Part shown: piece after piece, positions 26,152 through 35,028 of the stretch | How the letters are laid out: each line of letters starts with the position of its first letter | Position numbering within the stretch: position 1 is the first letter of the stretch | Assembly: GCF_000317475.1 (NCBI RefSeq) | Contig: NC_019729.1 | Location: 7,165,445 to 7,229,444, forward strand | Length of the DNA: 64,000 bases | DNA from: Oscillatoria nigro-viridis PCC 7112 | GTDB taxonomy: Bacteria; Cyanobacteriota; Cyanobacteriia; Cyanobacteriales; Microcoleaceae | Reading direction: 5' to 3' | Made by a program: the position numbers and the translations under genes | The notes under the pieces: generated by a model | What the model saw: the letters and a program-made list of their open reading frames with translations, nothing else | What the model was told of the DNA's origin: nothing | Database searches by the model: none

Positions 26152-26553
26152 CTAATCACCTTACCCGAACAGTCCCGGAGGCATAAATAACGTATTTGTG
26201 TCATTGTTCGCGCTCCAAGCCTTGCAATCGCAGCATCTGCTTTTCATCCGTTAGAGGTAAGTCCAGCAGAAGACAGAGATCCGCCACCGACAGGAGTAAA
26301 AAAAGTTTTGACGATCGAGCATCCAGGATACAAGCCCCCGGATTCATCCGTCCAGAAATAAAAAACCTGTATCCGATCGAGGAGCCCCCGAATTTATCTC
26401 GCGCAAGTCAATGCTAAAATCTCAAATCTCAAATCTCAAATCTCAAATCGATTGACCTTTGTTCAAACCCCCAGATTCATCTGTCAAGTCCATCTATCTA
26501 AAATCTCAAATTGTTCGATATGCCAACAGCCAACAATTAGCTCGCAGCAACCA
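26152..26553. other. Intergenic region between cobD and pyrR
   Basis: These 400 bp contain CGGATTCATCCG-type words and a heptamer microsatellite (AAATCTC repeated at about 26410-26450). Longer in-frame extensions of pyrR into this region are not supported. No RNA element is recognised; a pyrimidine-responsive attenuator was looked for and not found. Confidence 0.5.
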
Positions 26554-27087
26554 ATGACTAAAATTATCGAAATTTTATCGCCTGATGAAGTGAGGCGCAC
26601 TCTCACCCGCGTCGCTTCCCAGATTGTCGAAAAATCAGGGAACCCCTCGGAGTTAGTGCTGTTGGGCATTCATAGTAGAGGAGTGCCTTTAGCTCAAATT
26701 TTGGCAGATCAAATTGAAGTCCTCGAACAAGTCAAAGTACCCGTGGGCGCTTTGGATATTACCTTTTACCGAGATGACTTGGATCGAGTTGCGATGCGGA
26801 CACCGGCGAAAACAGAAATTCCTTTCGATTTGACGGGCAAAACCGTGGTGTTGGTAGATGATGTTATCTATAAAGGCAGAACGACTAGAGCGGCTTTGAA
26901 TGCGGTAAACGATTACGGGCGGCCGGAGAAAATTTGGTTGGCGGTATTAGTCGATCGCGGCCACCGAGAAGTACCGATTCAGCCAGATTTTACAGGTAAA
27001 AAGTTGCCGACTGCAAAGGAAGAACAAGTTAAGGTTTACGTTCAAGAACTAGACGGGTGGGACGGAGTGGAGTTAATTAAGGGATAA
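26554..27087 (+). CDS. pyrR: PyrR bifunctional regulator / uracil phosphoribosyltransferase
   Basis: Product of 177 aa starting at ATG 26554 (MTKIIEILSPDEVRRTL); an upstream in-frame start at 26452 would add a non-conserved tail. It has the PRTase type I fold: LVLLGIHSRGVPLAQIL, FYRDDLDRV and the PRPP loop VVLVDDVIYKGRTTRAAL. PyrR converts uracil and PRPP to UMP and in firmicutes binds pyr mRNA; in cyanobacteria its regulatory role is not established. A true upp gene is also present at 39929, so the window encodes two uracil PRTases. It stands apart from other pyrimidine genes here. Confidence 0.93.
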   Translation: MTKIIEILSPDEVRRTLTRVASQIVEKSGNPSELVLLGIHSRGVPLAQILADQIEVLEQVKVPVGALDITFYRDDLDRVAMRTPAKTEIPFDLTGKTVVLVDDVIYKGRTTRAALNAVNDYGRPEKIWLAVLVDRGHREVPIQPDFTGKKLPTAKEEQVKVYVQELDGWDGVELIKG

Positions 27088-27242
27088 TACGATTTTAGAT
27101 TTGAGATTTTAGATGGGCAAAACTGACTGTTAAACAAAGTCCAGCTAAATAAACTACTTAGGGTGGGCTGTAACTAGCGCGTCAAGCCAGTTTTTGCGTC
27201 CATCACCGAGCAAAATACTTCGTTTCCGCCCGCTGACAACGT

Positions 27243-27312
27243 AAAAAACCCGGTTTCTACCAGAATTGGGGCTTTTGGGTCAGCAAACCTTTAGGAAGAA
27301 ACGGGGTTTTTC
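27243..27312. repeat. AAAACCCGGTTTCT inverted repeat
   Basis: AAAAAACCCGGTTTCT (27243-27258) pairs imperfectly with AGAAACGGGGTTTTTC (27297-27312). Same family as 42629-42698, 55272-55339 and 59709-59789. It lies before the tRNA gene on the opposite strand sense and could end its transcript. Confidence 0.75.
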
Positions 27313-27342
27313 GCGCGCGGAGCGTCTTGACTTATTGAAAAT

Positions 27343-27414
27343 CGGCAGTGCAGGAGTTGAACCTGCCTGGGGCGAATTATGAGTTCGCTGCCTAAACCGC
27401 TCGGCCAACTGCCG
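27343..27414 (-). tRNA. tRNA-Met (CAU anticodon)
   Basis: On the minus strand the 72 bases fold into a complete cloverleaf: acceptor CGGCAGT with ACTGCCG (7 bp), D-arm with GCC/GGC, anticodon stem GCGAA/TTCGC around loop CTCATAA (anticodon CAT), a 5-base variable loop and T-arm GCAGG/CCTGC with loop TTCAACT. The 3' CCA is not encoded. C1-G72 is fully paired, which argues against an initiator tRNA; elongator Met is the best reading. An Ile-CAU tRNA whose C is later modified to lysidine cannot be excluded by sequence alone. Confidence 0.92.
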
Positions 27415-27598
27415 TTAAATCGATTTCCTCGACCTAACTCAAAATGAATTATAACATAATTTCCCAGTCCGTGCTAGAACTAGAGAACAAAAATCAAAAT
27501 CTTTAGATCTGCTGAGTCCCGATCGCCTGTTAGCCAATGTGCTGGAGCCGATCGACCGGACAAAGCAGTTTCTACGACTCGGCATAAACTTATAGGCA

Positions 27599-28291
27599 AT
27601 GGCAGTGAATTCGACGGTAGTGCTGACTCTAATTCTGCTGGCTCTCATGTTTGGAGCAGGCGTGACGAGTTCTGTTTGGGGATTTACTATAGGTCGCGAA
27701 GCCTTACAAGGAACGACTCAACCCGATGTTCGTCCCAGCAACAATGCTGGCAGCGGCAAGCCTGGAACGACCGCTAGCAAAGACCAAGCGAGCATTTTGA
27801 AAGAAAAAGACATTCTCACAACCGTCAAAGCACGGATAGAAGGTCGCGATCCCGAAAAAACAACGGCCGGGGCAAATACGAAAACGGAGAAGGCAAGCTC
27901 TAAACCAGCCGCGGCCAAAAAACCGGCGGCACAAAATGCCAGCGCCAAGTTTCCCCTGAACAGTCGCGACGGGGGAATAACCCTGGAGGTAAGCGCGGCC
28001 AGTCAGCGCAACAATTCCATGCTGCTAGACGTGAGCATGAAAAATGAAGGCTCCCAAGCTGTGAGGTTTCTCTACAGTTTCTTGAACGTCACTGACGATC
28101 GCGGCCGGGCCCTGAGCGCGACTGCCGAGGATTTGCCGTCGGAACTGCCCCCCAACGGGCAGGTGTTTTACGGTACGGTGAGTATTCCCACAGCTTTGCT
28201 GGAAAATGCTAAGGAAGTTTCGTTGACGCTGACAGATTATCCAGGTCAAAAACTTCAGTTGCAAATATCTGGCATTCCAGTGGCGAAGTAA
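27599..28291 (+). CDS. Membrane-anchored hypothetical protein
   Basis: Product of 230 aa, family not recognised. Residues about 7-30 form one membrane segment (VVLTLILLALMFGAGVTSSV), so the rest is probably periplasmic. Residues 40-115 are a low-complexity Ala/Lys/Pro linker (KASSKPAAAKKPAAQNASAK). Residues about 120-225 form a beta-rich domain (GGITLEVSAASQRNNSMLLD, then FLYSFLNVTDDRGRALS) with the look of an Ig-like or DUF4352-type fold. It ends 68 bp before a CorC/HlyC gene on the same strand and may be co-transcribed. Confidence 0.7.
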   Translation: MAVNSTVVLTLILLALMFGAGVTSSVWGFTIGREALQGTTQPDVRPSNNAGSGKPGTTASKDQASILKEKDILTTVKARIEGRDPEKTTAGANTKTEKASSKPAAAKKPAAQNASAKFPLNSRDGGITLEVSAASQRNNSMLLDVSMKNEGSQAVRFLYSFLNVTDDRGRALSATAEDLPSELPPNGQVFYGTVSIPTALLENAKEVSLTLTDYPGQKLQLQISGIPVAK

Positions 28292-28359
28292 AATAAAAGG
28301 ATACCAAACCGGCAGACGGATTCTCAGGTTCGATCGAGAAATTTTTTTTAGGGAGCATT

Positions 28360-29838
28360 GTGTCACTTTTAGGGGCGAGAGTGCAGGAGATATCTGATTT
28401 ACCCGCGATGAGTTGGACAGAGGTGCTGTCGCGGTTGCTGTCAGTGCTGTTGCTGATTGCGATCAATGCTTTTTTTGTGGCGGCTGAGTTTTCGATGGTG
28501 ACGGTACGCCGATCGCGCATCAATCAGTTAGTGGATGCCGGCGACGTGGCAGCTCAAACGGTGCAATCTTTGCAGCAAAGTATTGAGCGATTGCTCTCGA
28601 CAATGCAGTTGGGAATCACTCTTTCTAGTTTAGCTCTCGGCTGGATTGGGGAAAGTACGATCGCCGTGCTAGTGAGAATGTCGATCGGCTCTTTGCCGCT
28701 GCCAATTTACATCAAGTCGGCGATCGCCCATTCTTTTAGCATATCAATAGTAACTTTTTTGTTGCTAGCTTACCTGCAAATCGTACTGGGCGAACTTTTT
28801 CCCAAATCTGTAGCGTTACTGTATTCCGAACAGCTAGCCAGAACTCTAGGGCCTCCGAGTTTATTGATTGCCCGTTTGTTCAATCCCTTTGTGTTGTTTC
28901 TCAATCAATCTACTCGATCGCTCTTGCGGTTTGGGGGCATCGAATACGATCTGAGGCACCGGCCGGTTACGCCCGAAGAACTGCAATTAATTATAGCTAC
29001 TTCCAGCGAATCCAGCGGCTTGGAAGCAGAAGAGCGAGAACTGCTTAACAACGTGTTTGAATTTGGCGAAGTTTGGGTAGAAGAAGTGATGGTGCCGAGG
29101 CCTAGCATTGTCGCACTTCCCAAGACGGCAACTTTTCAAACTTTGCTCGACGAAATGGCGATTTCTCACCATTCCCGCTATCCCGTGACGGGAGATTCTT
29201 TAGACGAAATTATCGGCATTATTGGCTTCAAACAACTTGCGAAACCCCTAGCTGAAGGTTTGCTATCTCCCGACACGCCAATTTTACCTTGGATGAGTTC
29301 GGTGAGGTTTGTGCCGGAGATGATGCTGCTGGGGGAACTGCTGCCTTTGATGCAGAGTTCGTCGGAAGAAATTGCGATCGTAGTTGATGAATTTGGCGGC
29401 ATTTCCGGGTTAGTGACGCTGAGGGATTTGATTGCCGAAATTATCGGCCGCAGCTACGAGTCGCCCGACAGCAAAGAAATTGCTTTGCAAGTATTGGACG
29501 ATCGCACTTATTTAGTGCAAGCGCAGTTAAATGTAGATGATGTGAATCAAATATTGAATTTGGATTTGCCAGTAACTGACGAATATCAGACAATTGGAGG
29601 TTTTCTGAGTTATCAGTTGCAAAGAATGCCGGCTGCTGGGGAAGTTTGGCGCGGCGAAAATGTGGAACTTACGGTTGTTTCTGTGTCCGGGCCGCGGTTG
29701 GAGCAACTTCAAATTCACTTGTTGGAAGGGGCTGCGGGCGATCGAGCTTTAGATGGAATTGCAGCAGCGGATGAGGAAGTTGTGGGGAAAGGGCGCAAGA
29801 ATAGCGGGTTGAGTGGTGTGGCGAAATTTTCTAGTTGA
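28360..29838 (+). CDS. CNNM/CorC-HlyC family transporter (DUF21-CBS)
   Basis: Product of 492 aa with a GTG start at 28360 and AGGGAG just upstream. The N-terminal DUF21 domain (about 15-200) has four membrane segments (LLIAINAFFVAAEFSMVTVR is a clear CNNM marker). Two CBS motifs follow (EEVMVPRPSIVALP; SSEEIAIVVDEFGGISGLVT), and the C-terminal CorC_HlyC domain spans about 365-450. Members of this family are linked to Mg2+ or other divalent-ion efflux; older annotations as hemolysins are historical. The length is typical. Confidence 0.92.
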   Translation: MSLLGARVQEISDLPAMSWTEVLSRLLSVLLLIAINAFFVAAEFSMVTVRRSRINQLVDAGDVAAQTVQSLQQSIERLLSTMQLGITLSSLALGWIGESTIAVLVRMSIGSLPLPIYIKSAIAHSFSISIVTFLLLAYLQIVLGELFPKSVALLYSEQLARTLGPPSLLIARLFNPFVLFLNQSTRSLLRFGGIEYDLRHRPVTPEELQLIIATSSESSGLEAEERELLNNVFEFGEVWVEEVMVPRPSIVALPKTATFQTLLDEMAISHHSRYPVTGDSLDEIIGIIGFKQLAKPLAEGLLSPDTPILPWMSSVRFVPEMMLLGELLPLMQSSSEEIAIVVDEFGGISGLVTLRDLIAEIIGRSYESPDSKEIALQVLDDRTYLVQAQLNVDDVNQILNLDLPVTDEYQTIGGFLSYQLQRMPAAGEVWRGENVELTVVSVSGPRLEQLQIHLLEGAAGDRALDGIAAADEEVVGKGRKNSGLSGVAKFSS

Positions 29839-29845
29839 GCATATT

Positions 29846-30472
29846 TTAGCTAATGCCTACATAATCTACTCGCTCGAAGTCGCTGCGTACTAAATCATCT
29901 AACGTCGGGCCTTTGGGGCGTAAATTAATGCGATCGCCAACCTTCACATTTTCGTAATGTGCGTTGGGAATATATATATCTTGCTCCTGCATAAAAGCGT
30001 AAGTAAAGCGAAAGGCACTGTCAATGTCCTCAGCTTTGACCTCACGAAAGTCAGAGAGGAATAGGAGATCCATTTCTGCTTCAAAGTACAGCATCTCTGC
30101 AAATGCACCTCCGTCGTAGCAGTTATAACCAATATAGCCGCAAGTGTCGCTACCTGTGTAGTAGAGGGCGCGAGTGGATGGGAAGCTGGAAAGGGTGATA
30201 GCATCTCCTACTCCAAATACAAGGTGACCGGGCTGATAATTCAGTTGTTCAACGATCGTCCAAGGATGTCCTCGGAACTGAAATACAATATAGCTTTCGG
30301 CCGTAATTTCGATTTCGCGATCGTAGATATCCCGTTCCCAGACATCCGCGCGTCTCGCCCTACTAAGCTTTTCCGCCACTAATTCAATAGGAGCGCGAAC
30401 GAGAAGTAGATTTTGGTTTACGTCAATAGATTCAATACCTCGGCGCTCTTCAATAGACATGATTTTCACCAT
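29846..30472 (-). CDS. Hypothetical protein, conserved type
   Basis: Product of 208 aa (or 204 from the Met at 30460). I do not recognise the family. The protein is acidic and soluble with aromatic-rich segments (ESYIVFQFRGHPWTIVEQLN, DTCGYIGYNCYDGGAFAEML). It ends in a charged stretch (LRPKGPTLDDLVRSDFERVD). No signal peptide or membrane segment. Its stop is 7 bp from that of the convergent CorC gene. Codon use resembles that of neighbours, so it is likely a real gene. Confidence 0.7.
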   Translation of the reverse strand: MVKIMSIEERRGIESIDVNQNLLLVRAPIELVAEKLSRARRADVWERDIYDREIEITAESYIVFQFRGHPWTIVEQLNYQPGHLVFGVGDAITLSSFPSTRALYYTGSDTCGYIGYNCYDGGAFAEMLYFEAEMDLLFLSDFREVKAEDIDSAFRFTYAFMQEQDIYIPNAHYENVKVGDRINLRPKGPTLDDLVRSDFERVDYVGIS

Positions 30473-30690
30473 TGAGTAAAGTATGAAAGAGTAAATAATT
30501 AACCTTTAATTGGTGATACAAAATCCGGGTTTCGGGTCACTTTTATTCCTTAGTAGGAGCGTCCTAGCTCGCGAGCCAAAGAGGCGGGCTTCGTTTGTAT
30601 AGTTGGGGGTAAAAATCCAATGACTTGAGAAGCTACATTCGATTTTGCACCCCCAAAGCGGTTTCAACCGCCAAGTCATCAAGGGGGTAT

Positions 30691-31419
30691 TTAAGTCGGA
30701 TTTGGTATGAAAATCCTGCCGGGGATTCCAGGGCCTATTGCTTCTGGAATCGTTAGCTGGAAAATGTAAACTTGGGGATTTCTCAGCGAAGCTTCACCTA
30801 GTTGAAGCTGATTAAAGCTGCCCGGAATTTCACAACCTATAGCGTGCCAGACAGCTACACCTCTCAATGAAGCTTCTGCTACTGTAGCATTACTAATCTG
30901 CTTGATATCGGCGCTAGTGATAAAAATGATTGCTGGTATTTTGCCTGCTGTCTTGGCAGGGCTGTTACCGAGCGCATCAATGAAACCAAGAATTTGATAA
31001 TCTGAGTAACTAGGGGGGAGGAGACCTCCTTGCAGTGCCTTTACCTCATAGAAAACGCTATCAGGATATGTTTCAGTTGGGCCTGCTGGAAAGTTTACGA
31101 ACACAAGTGGAAGAACTCCATCAGGTTGTACATTTCGGGTAGCACCACCTGTGGCTGCTGCCCTTGCGGGTGAAGGAAATAACCTAAAATTCTCTGGAAT
31201 TGGAGTACCTGGTCTAATTGTAGCTCGTGCAAAATTTTCATAAGCTTTTCCAACTTTATTGATTGGTATCCCTTGACTCTCGGCAATTTCATCGAGTCTA
31301 GCTTTGGTTGCTGCTGTATGAGAAGGGTCTGCACAGAACTGAGCCTTAGCTGCAAAACTAAGCCCATTAATAGCAGTTGCTACCCCGATAAATAATGCGG
31401 TTTTTTGAAAGTAGTTCAT
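30691..31419 (-). CDS. Secreted protein with a PD-(D/E)XK-like motif
   Basis: Product of 242 aa. A clear signal peptide (about 1-27; KTALFIGVATAINGLSFAAKA) is followed by an alpha-helical part with an invariant-looking Cys. The central segment YPDSVFYEVKAL (about residue 118) has the Asp-x(n)-Glu-x-Lys spacing of PD-(D/E)XK nucleases, with a second helix (YSDYQILGFIDALG) that would carry a Gln/Tyr. This arrangement is seen in restriction-endonuclease-fold toxins, but the match is short and the protein has no toxin-delivery domain or visible immunity gene. It may equally be a non-catalytic secreted protein. Confidence 0.55.
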   Translation of the reverse strand: MNYFQKTALFIGVATAINGLSFAAKAQFCADPSHTAATKARLDEIAESQGIPINKVGKAYENFARATIRPGTPIPENFRLFPSPARAAATGGATRNVQPDGVLPLVFVNFPAGPTETYPDSVFYEVKALQGGLLPPSYSDYQILGFIDALGNSPAKTAGKIPAIIFITSADIKQISNATVAEASLRGVAVWHAIGCEIPGSFNQLQLGEASLRNPQVYIFQLTIPEAIGPGIPGRIFIPNPT

Positions 31420-31609
31420 AGCTGAAGCTCTAATGATACTTACAACATGATGCTTACAAAATTTATTGCAGAGCGTGATTTATAGGATGTTACGAGCAGA
31501 GCATTTCACTGTAAGTGATATAAATCACCTATTGCTATGACCAATGTTACATTTGGAACCAGACAGGTATGATATCTGTCTACATATAGCGCATTGCAGG
31601 TTTATGAAG

Positions 31610-31640
31610 TGTAGGGACACGGCATTGCCGTGTCCCTACA
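31610..31640. repeat. Perfect 15-bp palindrome
   Basis: TGTAGGGACACGGCA, one base, then its exact complement. It lies in the 289-bp gap between the divergent secreted-protein and TPR genes, so it sits in a promoter region and not at a transcript end. The form is that of a mobile hairpin repeat. Confidence 0.7.
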
Positions 31641-31708
31641 GGGATCGCTTTCGGTTGTACTTTATAAACGTGGAATCTGCTGTAAATAATATTTAAACAG
31701 TACCAGTA

Positions 31709-32221
31709 ATGCTGAAACACCCCTACTTAATTTCTGTTTTTTCTTCTGTAATTATTGCGTCTCTACCTCTTTTTCAGACTGTAGCGACTGCTCAGGAAGA
31801 ACCAGGGTGCTTTATAATTGATTCATCAGGTCAAGTAAATAGACTCGATCCTTTATGCAAGCGCGATGAACAGCAGAAATTAAAAAACATTATGAAAGCT
31901 CAAGAACTTTATCAACAAGGATTAGACCTCGCTCGCAAAGGACAATATAAAGAATCAGTTGAACTTTTAACTCAAGCAATTAATCTCAATCCTAGCTTTC
32001 CCGAAGCGCATATGGTTCGCGCTGATGCTCAAACTTTATTAGAAAACCTACAGGGTGCAGTAGAAGATGTTCAGAAAGCGATAGATATCTACAGGGCTAG
32101 AGGACAATCGCAAATAGCTGATATGCTTTTAGTCCCGTTGAATTCGCTGCAAAATGAAATTAAGTTTAACCAGGAAGACCAGGGTCAACCGGAAGTTGAG
32201 GATGAGCCGGAAGGTAAATAA
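31709..32221 (+). CDS. Secreted TPR protein
   Basis: Product of 170 aa. A signal peptide (about 1-28, LISVFSSVIIASLPLFQTVA then TAQ) is followed by a pair of conserved cysteines (GCFII, DPLC) and tetratricopeptide repeats (AQELYQQGLDLARKGQYKES, ELLTQAINLNPSFPEAHMVR, then a diverged third). The C-terminus is acidic. It probably acts in the periplasm or lumen as a small protein-binding scaffold. No partner can be named. Confidence 0.8.
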   Translation: MLKHPYLISVFSSVIIASLPLFQTVATAQEEPGCFIIDSSGQVNRLDPLCKRDEQQKLKNIMKAQELYQQGLDLARKGQYKESVELLTQAINLNPSFPEAHMVRADAQTLLENLQGAVEDVQKAIDIYRARGQSQIADMLLVPLNSLQNEIKFNQEDQGQPEVEDEPEGK

Positions 32222-32247
32222 GCCGCCTAAATTTTAGTTTTGTTTGT

Positions 32248-32305
32248 AAGGTGCGTCAGGCTTGAAGCGAGTACGAAATAATTAGGTTTTACCTCTGACG
32301 CACCC
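32248..32305. repeat. GGTGCGTCAG inverted repeat (third copy)
   Basis: AAGGTGCGTCAG (32248-32259) pairs with CTGACGCACCCT (32294-32305). Same family as 18889-19012. It is placed between the convergent TPR and queC genes, again at a likely double transcript end. Confidence 0.7.
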
Positions 32306-32326
32306 TACGAAATGCGTAAGTCATAT

Positions 32327-33001
32327 TTAAGCGTAAGGCACCGGATCTTTTAATCCCAATTCCTCAAAAGCAGCCAGCCGCAACCGACAAGAATCGCAAA
32401 CGCCGCAGGCATTTTCGCCGCCTGCGTAGCAAGACCAAGTTTGCTCCCAAGGTACTCCTAATTTGTTGCCTAATTGAATAATTTCGGTTTTTTTAAGTTC
32501 GATCAAAGGTGTTATAATTTTAATAGGTTCTCCTTCTCTTCCCTGCTTTGTTCCTAACCGAAATACTTCCTGCATGGCTTGGATGTAATCGAGGCGACAG
32601 TCGGGATAGCCGGAATAATCTAAAGCGTTGACACCGATGTAAATGCGATCGGCTTCTAGAGTTTCTGCGTAGGCGAGGGCAAAGCTGAGAAAGATTGTAT
32701 TTCTGGCAGGAACGTAGGTAATTGGGATGTTTTGGGACATTTCTGCAAGATTGCGATCGATCGGCAATTCCATCTCATTATCCGTCAAAGCCGAACCGCC
32801 CCACAGTGTCAAGTCAAAGTTTACTATCTGATGTGCCTTAACACCGGCTGAAAGTGCGATCGCCCTTGCTGATTCCAACTCCCGCCGATGTCTTTGCTTG
32901 TAGTCAAAGGAAATAGCGTAACACTCGCAGCCGTCGGCTTTGGCTTGATACAAAACAGTTGAGGAATCCAGCCCTCCCGACAATAAAATAACTGCTTTCA
33001 C
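32327..33001 (-). CDS. queC: 7-cyano-7-deazaguanine synthase QueC
   Basis: Product of 224 aa with a GTG start at 33001. The P-loop-like ATP pyrophosphatase motif SGGLDSST is at residue 8. The Zn-binding C-terminal cysteines are present (CYAGGENACGVCDSCRLR, about 190-207), as is the substrate region YVPARNTIFLSFALAYAE. QueC turns 7-carboxy-7-deazaguanine into preQ0, the precursor of queuosine in tRNA. Length and motifs are normal; no other que genes are in the window. Confidence 0.95.
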   Translation of the reverse strand: MKAVILLSGGLDSSTVLYQAKADGCECYAISFDYKQRHRRELESARAIALSAGVKAHQIVNFDLTLWGGSALTDNEMELPIDRNLAEMSQNIPITYVPARNTIFLSFALAYAETLEADRIYIGVNALDYSGYPDCRLDYIQAMQEVFRLGTKQGREGEPIKIITPLIELKKTEIIQLGNKLGVPWEQTWSCYAGGENACGVCDSCRLRLAAFEELGLKDPVPYA

Positions 33002-33209
33002 TTAAAACATCCTCACTCGAATTAGCTTTTATATTTATATCAAATTAGTTGCAAATTGACAAGATAGCAATGCTAAATGCTTGTTAAAAGATATTTTTTT
33101 GAACGAACCGCGAAGACGCGAAGTACGCGAAGAAAGAAAAGAGAAGGGACGTTGCTTGATAATCTATAGTGCCTGTTTAACTGGTTGCCAGAGCCTAGTA
33201 ACCAGTAGA

Positions 33210-33262
33210 AAGAAAATTCATCTTTTGTGGAACAGGCCGGAAAGCCTGTTCTTGAGATTGAT
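33210..33262. repeat. AACAGGCCGGAAAGCCTGTT hairpin (solo copy)
   Basis: AAAGAAAATTCATCTTTTGTG followed by GGAACAGGCCGGAAAGCC and TGTT repeats the unit seen in tandem at 20351-20575. It lies in the 275-bp gap between queC and cytosine deaminase. Confidence 0.75.
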
Positions 33263-33276
33263 GCAGGATGTCAGAT

Positions 33277-34611
33277 TTAAATTGCTAACAAGTCATCTAG
33301 TTCGCGGTAATCGGGCAAAGTTGTATCAATTTTAATGCCCTGCCGCAAAACTGTGCGATCGCGCTGCGACCTAGATAACAGTTCGCTGAAATTCCGCGCC
33401 TTAAACAAAATCAAATCTGCTGGTAAACCAACTGCAATTCGTCCTAAATTCGGCAATCCCATTAAATCTGCTGGAGTCTTTGTCACTGCACAGTGCCAAT
33501 CCCCCCAAGGCCTATCTAAATGAGCGATGCGGACTGCCATATTAAAAACTTCCAAAACATCGTGATCGCCAAATCCGTAAAACGGATCGCGACAATTGTC
33601 GCTAGCAACTGCAACGGGAATTCCGGCTGCTTTGAGTTCGTGCAGCAGTGTCACTCCCCGCCAGCGCGGTGTATGCTGAGATTCTCGGTCTTGCAGGTAA
33701 AGGTTGCACATCGGCAAGCTGACAATGCCGATATTTGCTTCCTTGACTAATTCCAGAGTTTCTGTTACTAAATCTGAGGGTTGTACGGCTAAACTACAGC
33801 AGTGCCCGCAGATAATTTGACCGGAAAATTCGTGGCGGATGGCGGTTTTTGCGACTTCCCGCAGTGTTACTGAATCTGGATCGTCGTTTTCGTCGGTGTG
33901 GAAGTCGAGGTTTAAATTTCGTTCTTTGGCTAAGGCAAAAACTCGATCGAGTTGTTTGTCTAAGTCGGGATTCATATAGGCGAAGCCGCCGAGAATGCCG
34001 CCGATTTGGGCTATGCGATCGGCTAATTTTTCGCCGGCTGGTGTCAGGAAATAGTCGAGGGAAACCAGGGAAACTGCTTGCAAGATCAGCCGATCGCCCC
34101 ATTCGGCTTGCAGGGCTTCAAATACTCCCAAACTAACGGTTCCCTGTTCGCCCGCGCTGTCGATGTGAGTGCGGATAGCCTTGGTTCCGTGGGCGTAGCT
34201 GCACTTGAGGCCAAACTCCATCCGGCGGTAAACATCCTCTGCATTCCAGTTTTTTTGGGCATCAGCGCCTACCGCTTCGATCGCGCTGGCAAAAGTTCCA
34301 TCCGGATTGGGCGATCGTTCCCAAATTTGACCTTTGTCTAAATGCGCGTGCATATCCACAAAACAAGGCCAGATTAAGCCGCCCTGCAAATCTATAACTG
34401 GGATATCTGCAGAGGAGGATATAGGTTTTGTACCTGCTGGGATAATTTCGGCGATCGTACCCGCTGCAATTTCCATATCCACCGCACATAAATTGCTCTC
34501 ACTCCCCGTTGTTGCGACAGTAGAAGCTGACGGGGCGATCGATTGCATCTCTAGAAGAGACGCGGGTACGCGACTATTTTTGAGCAAATAATTAGATGTA
34601 CTTGGCAACAT
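33277..34611 (-). CDS. codA: Cytosine deaminase (amidohydrolase family)
   Basis: Product of 444 aa. Metal ligands of the CodA type are in place: HAHLDKG (about 88), FHTDEND (about 236; the HxxE pair), GHCCSL (about 270) and VASDNCRDPFYGFGDHD (about 335). CodA turns cytosine into uracil and ammonia. The gene is transcribed away from a cluster of URC1-like, cyclase and URC4-like genes, with upp further on; uracil would be the shared intermediate. Related amidohydrolases act on other pyrimidines or triazines, so the exact substrate is inferred. Confidence 0.82.
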   Translation of the reverse strand: MLPSTSNYLLKNSRVPASLLEMQSIAPSASTVATTGSESNLCAVDMEIAAGTIAEIIPAGTKPISSSADIPVIDLQGGLIWPCFVDMHAHLDKGQIWERSPNPDGTFASAIEAVGADAQKNWNAEDVYRRMEFGLKCSYAHGTKAIRTHIDSAGEQGTVSLGVFEALQAEWGDRLILQAVSLVSLDYFLTPAGEKLADRIAQIGGILGGFAYMNPDLDKQLDRVFALAKERNLNLDFHTDENDDPDSVTLREVAKTAIRHEFSGQIICGHCCSLAVQPSDLVTETLELVKEANIGIVSLPMCNLYLQDRESQHTPRWRGVTLLHELKAAGIPVAVASDNCRDPFYGFGDHDVLEVFNMAVRIAHLDRPWGDWHCAVTKTPADLMGLPNLGRIAVGLPADLILFKARNFSELLSRSQRDRTVLRQGIKIDTTLPDYRELDDLLAI

Positions 34612-35028
34612 TAATTTTGTGAGTTAGTATGTATTTTCTCGATCGTTCAGCACTACCAGTTGTAACTATAGCAACCCTGGCAGGAATTGTGAACATCTCT
34701 CTTTTCCTCTTTTTCTCTTTTATAGAGCCTCTGCGTCCTCTGCGCCCTCTGTGGTTAGTTCAAAAAAATCTCATGCACAAATGAAATAGAATCACTAAAA
34801 AAACTTGGATTAAATAGGTAGCTTTGCTGTTCGCACTCCCGCCCTAATCACTGAAGCACATATGCAAAATTTTTATATTTTCAGGACAGCGCGAAAGTCA
34901 GCGTCACGAGTTGGCCTACGCCGGATACTTCCAGAGCCTGAATCCTGTTGCTATCATAAATCACTGCTTCAAATTGCAATTTCACGTTCAACTAACAGCA
35001 GCATCCATAGCAAGAGCCAAAAACAACT
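34612..35028. other. Divergent promoter region between cytosine deaminase and URC1-like gene
   Basis: These 417 bp hold a dispersed cyanobacterial word (CTCTGCGTCCTCTGCGCCCT at about 34730) that is also seen, diverged, near 33100. The remainder is AT-rich. No regulator site is certain. Frames that overlap the start of the URC1-like gene from 34862 are not supported by codon use. Confidence 0.5.

Noticed and set aside
26152..26553. Pyr-type attenuator or uracil-sensing RNA before pyrR
   Set aside because: I looked for the conserved PyrR-binding loop and a terminator with T-run and saw only microsatellite and short repeats.
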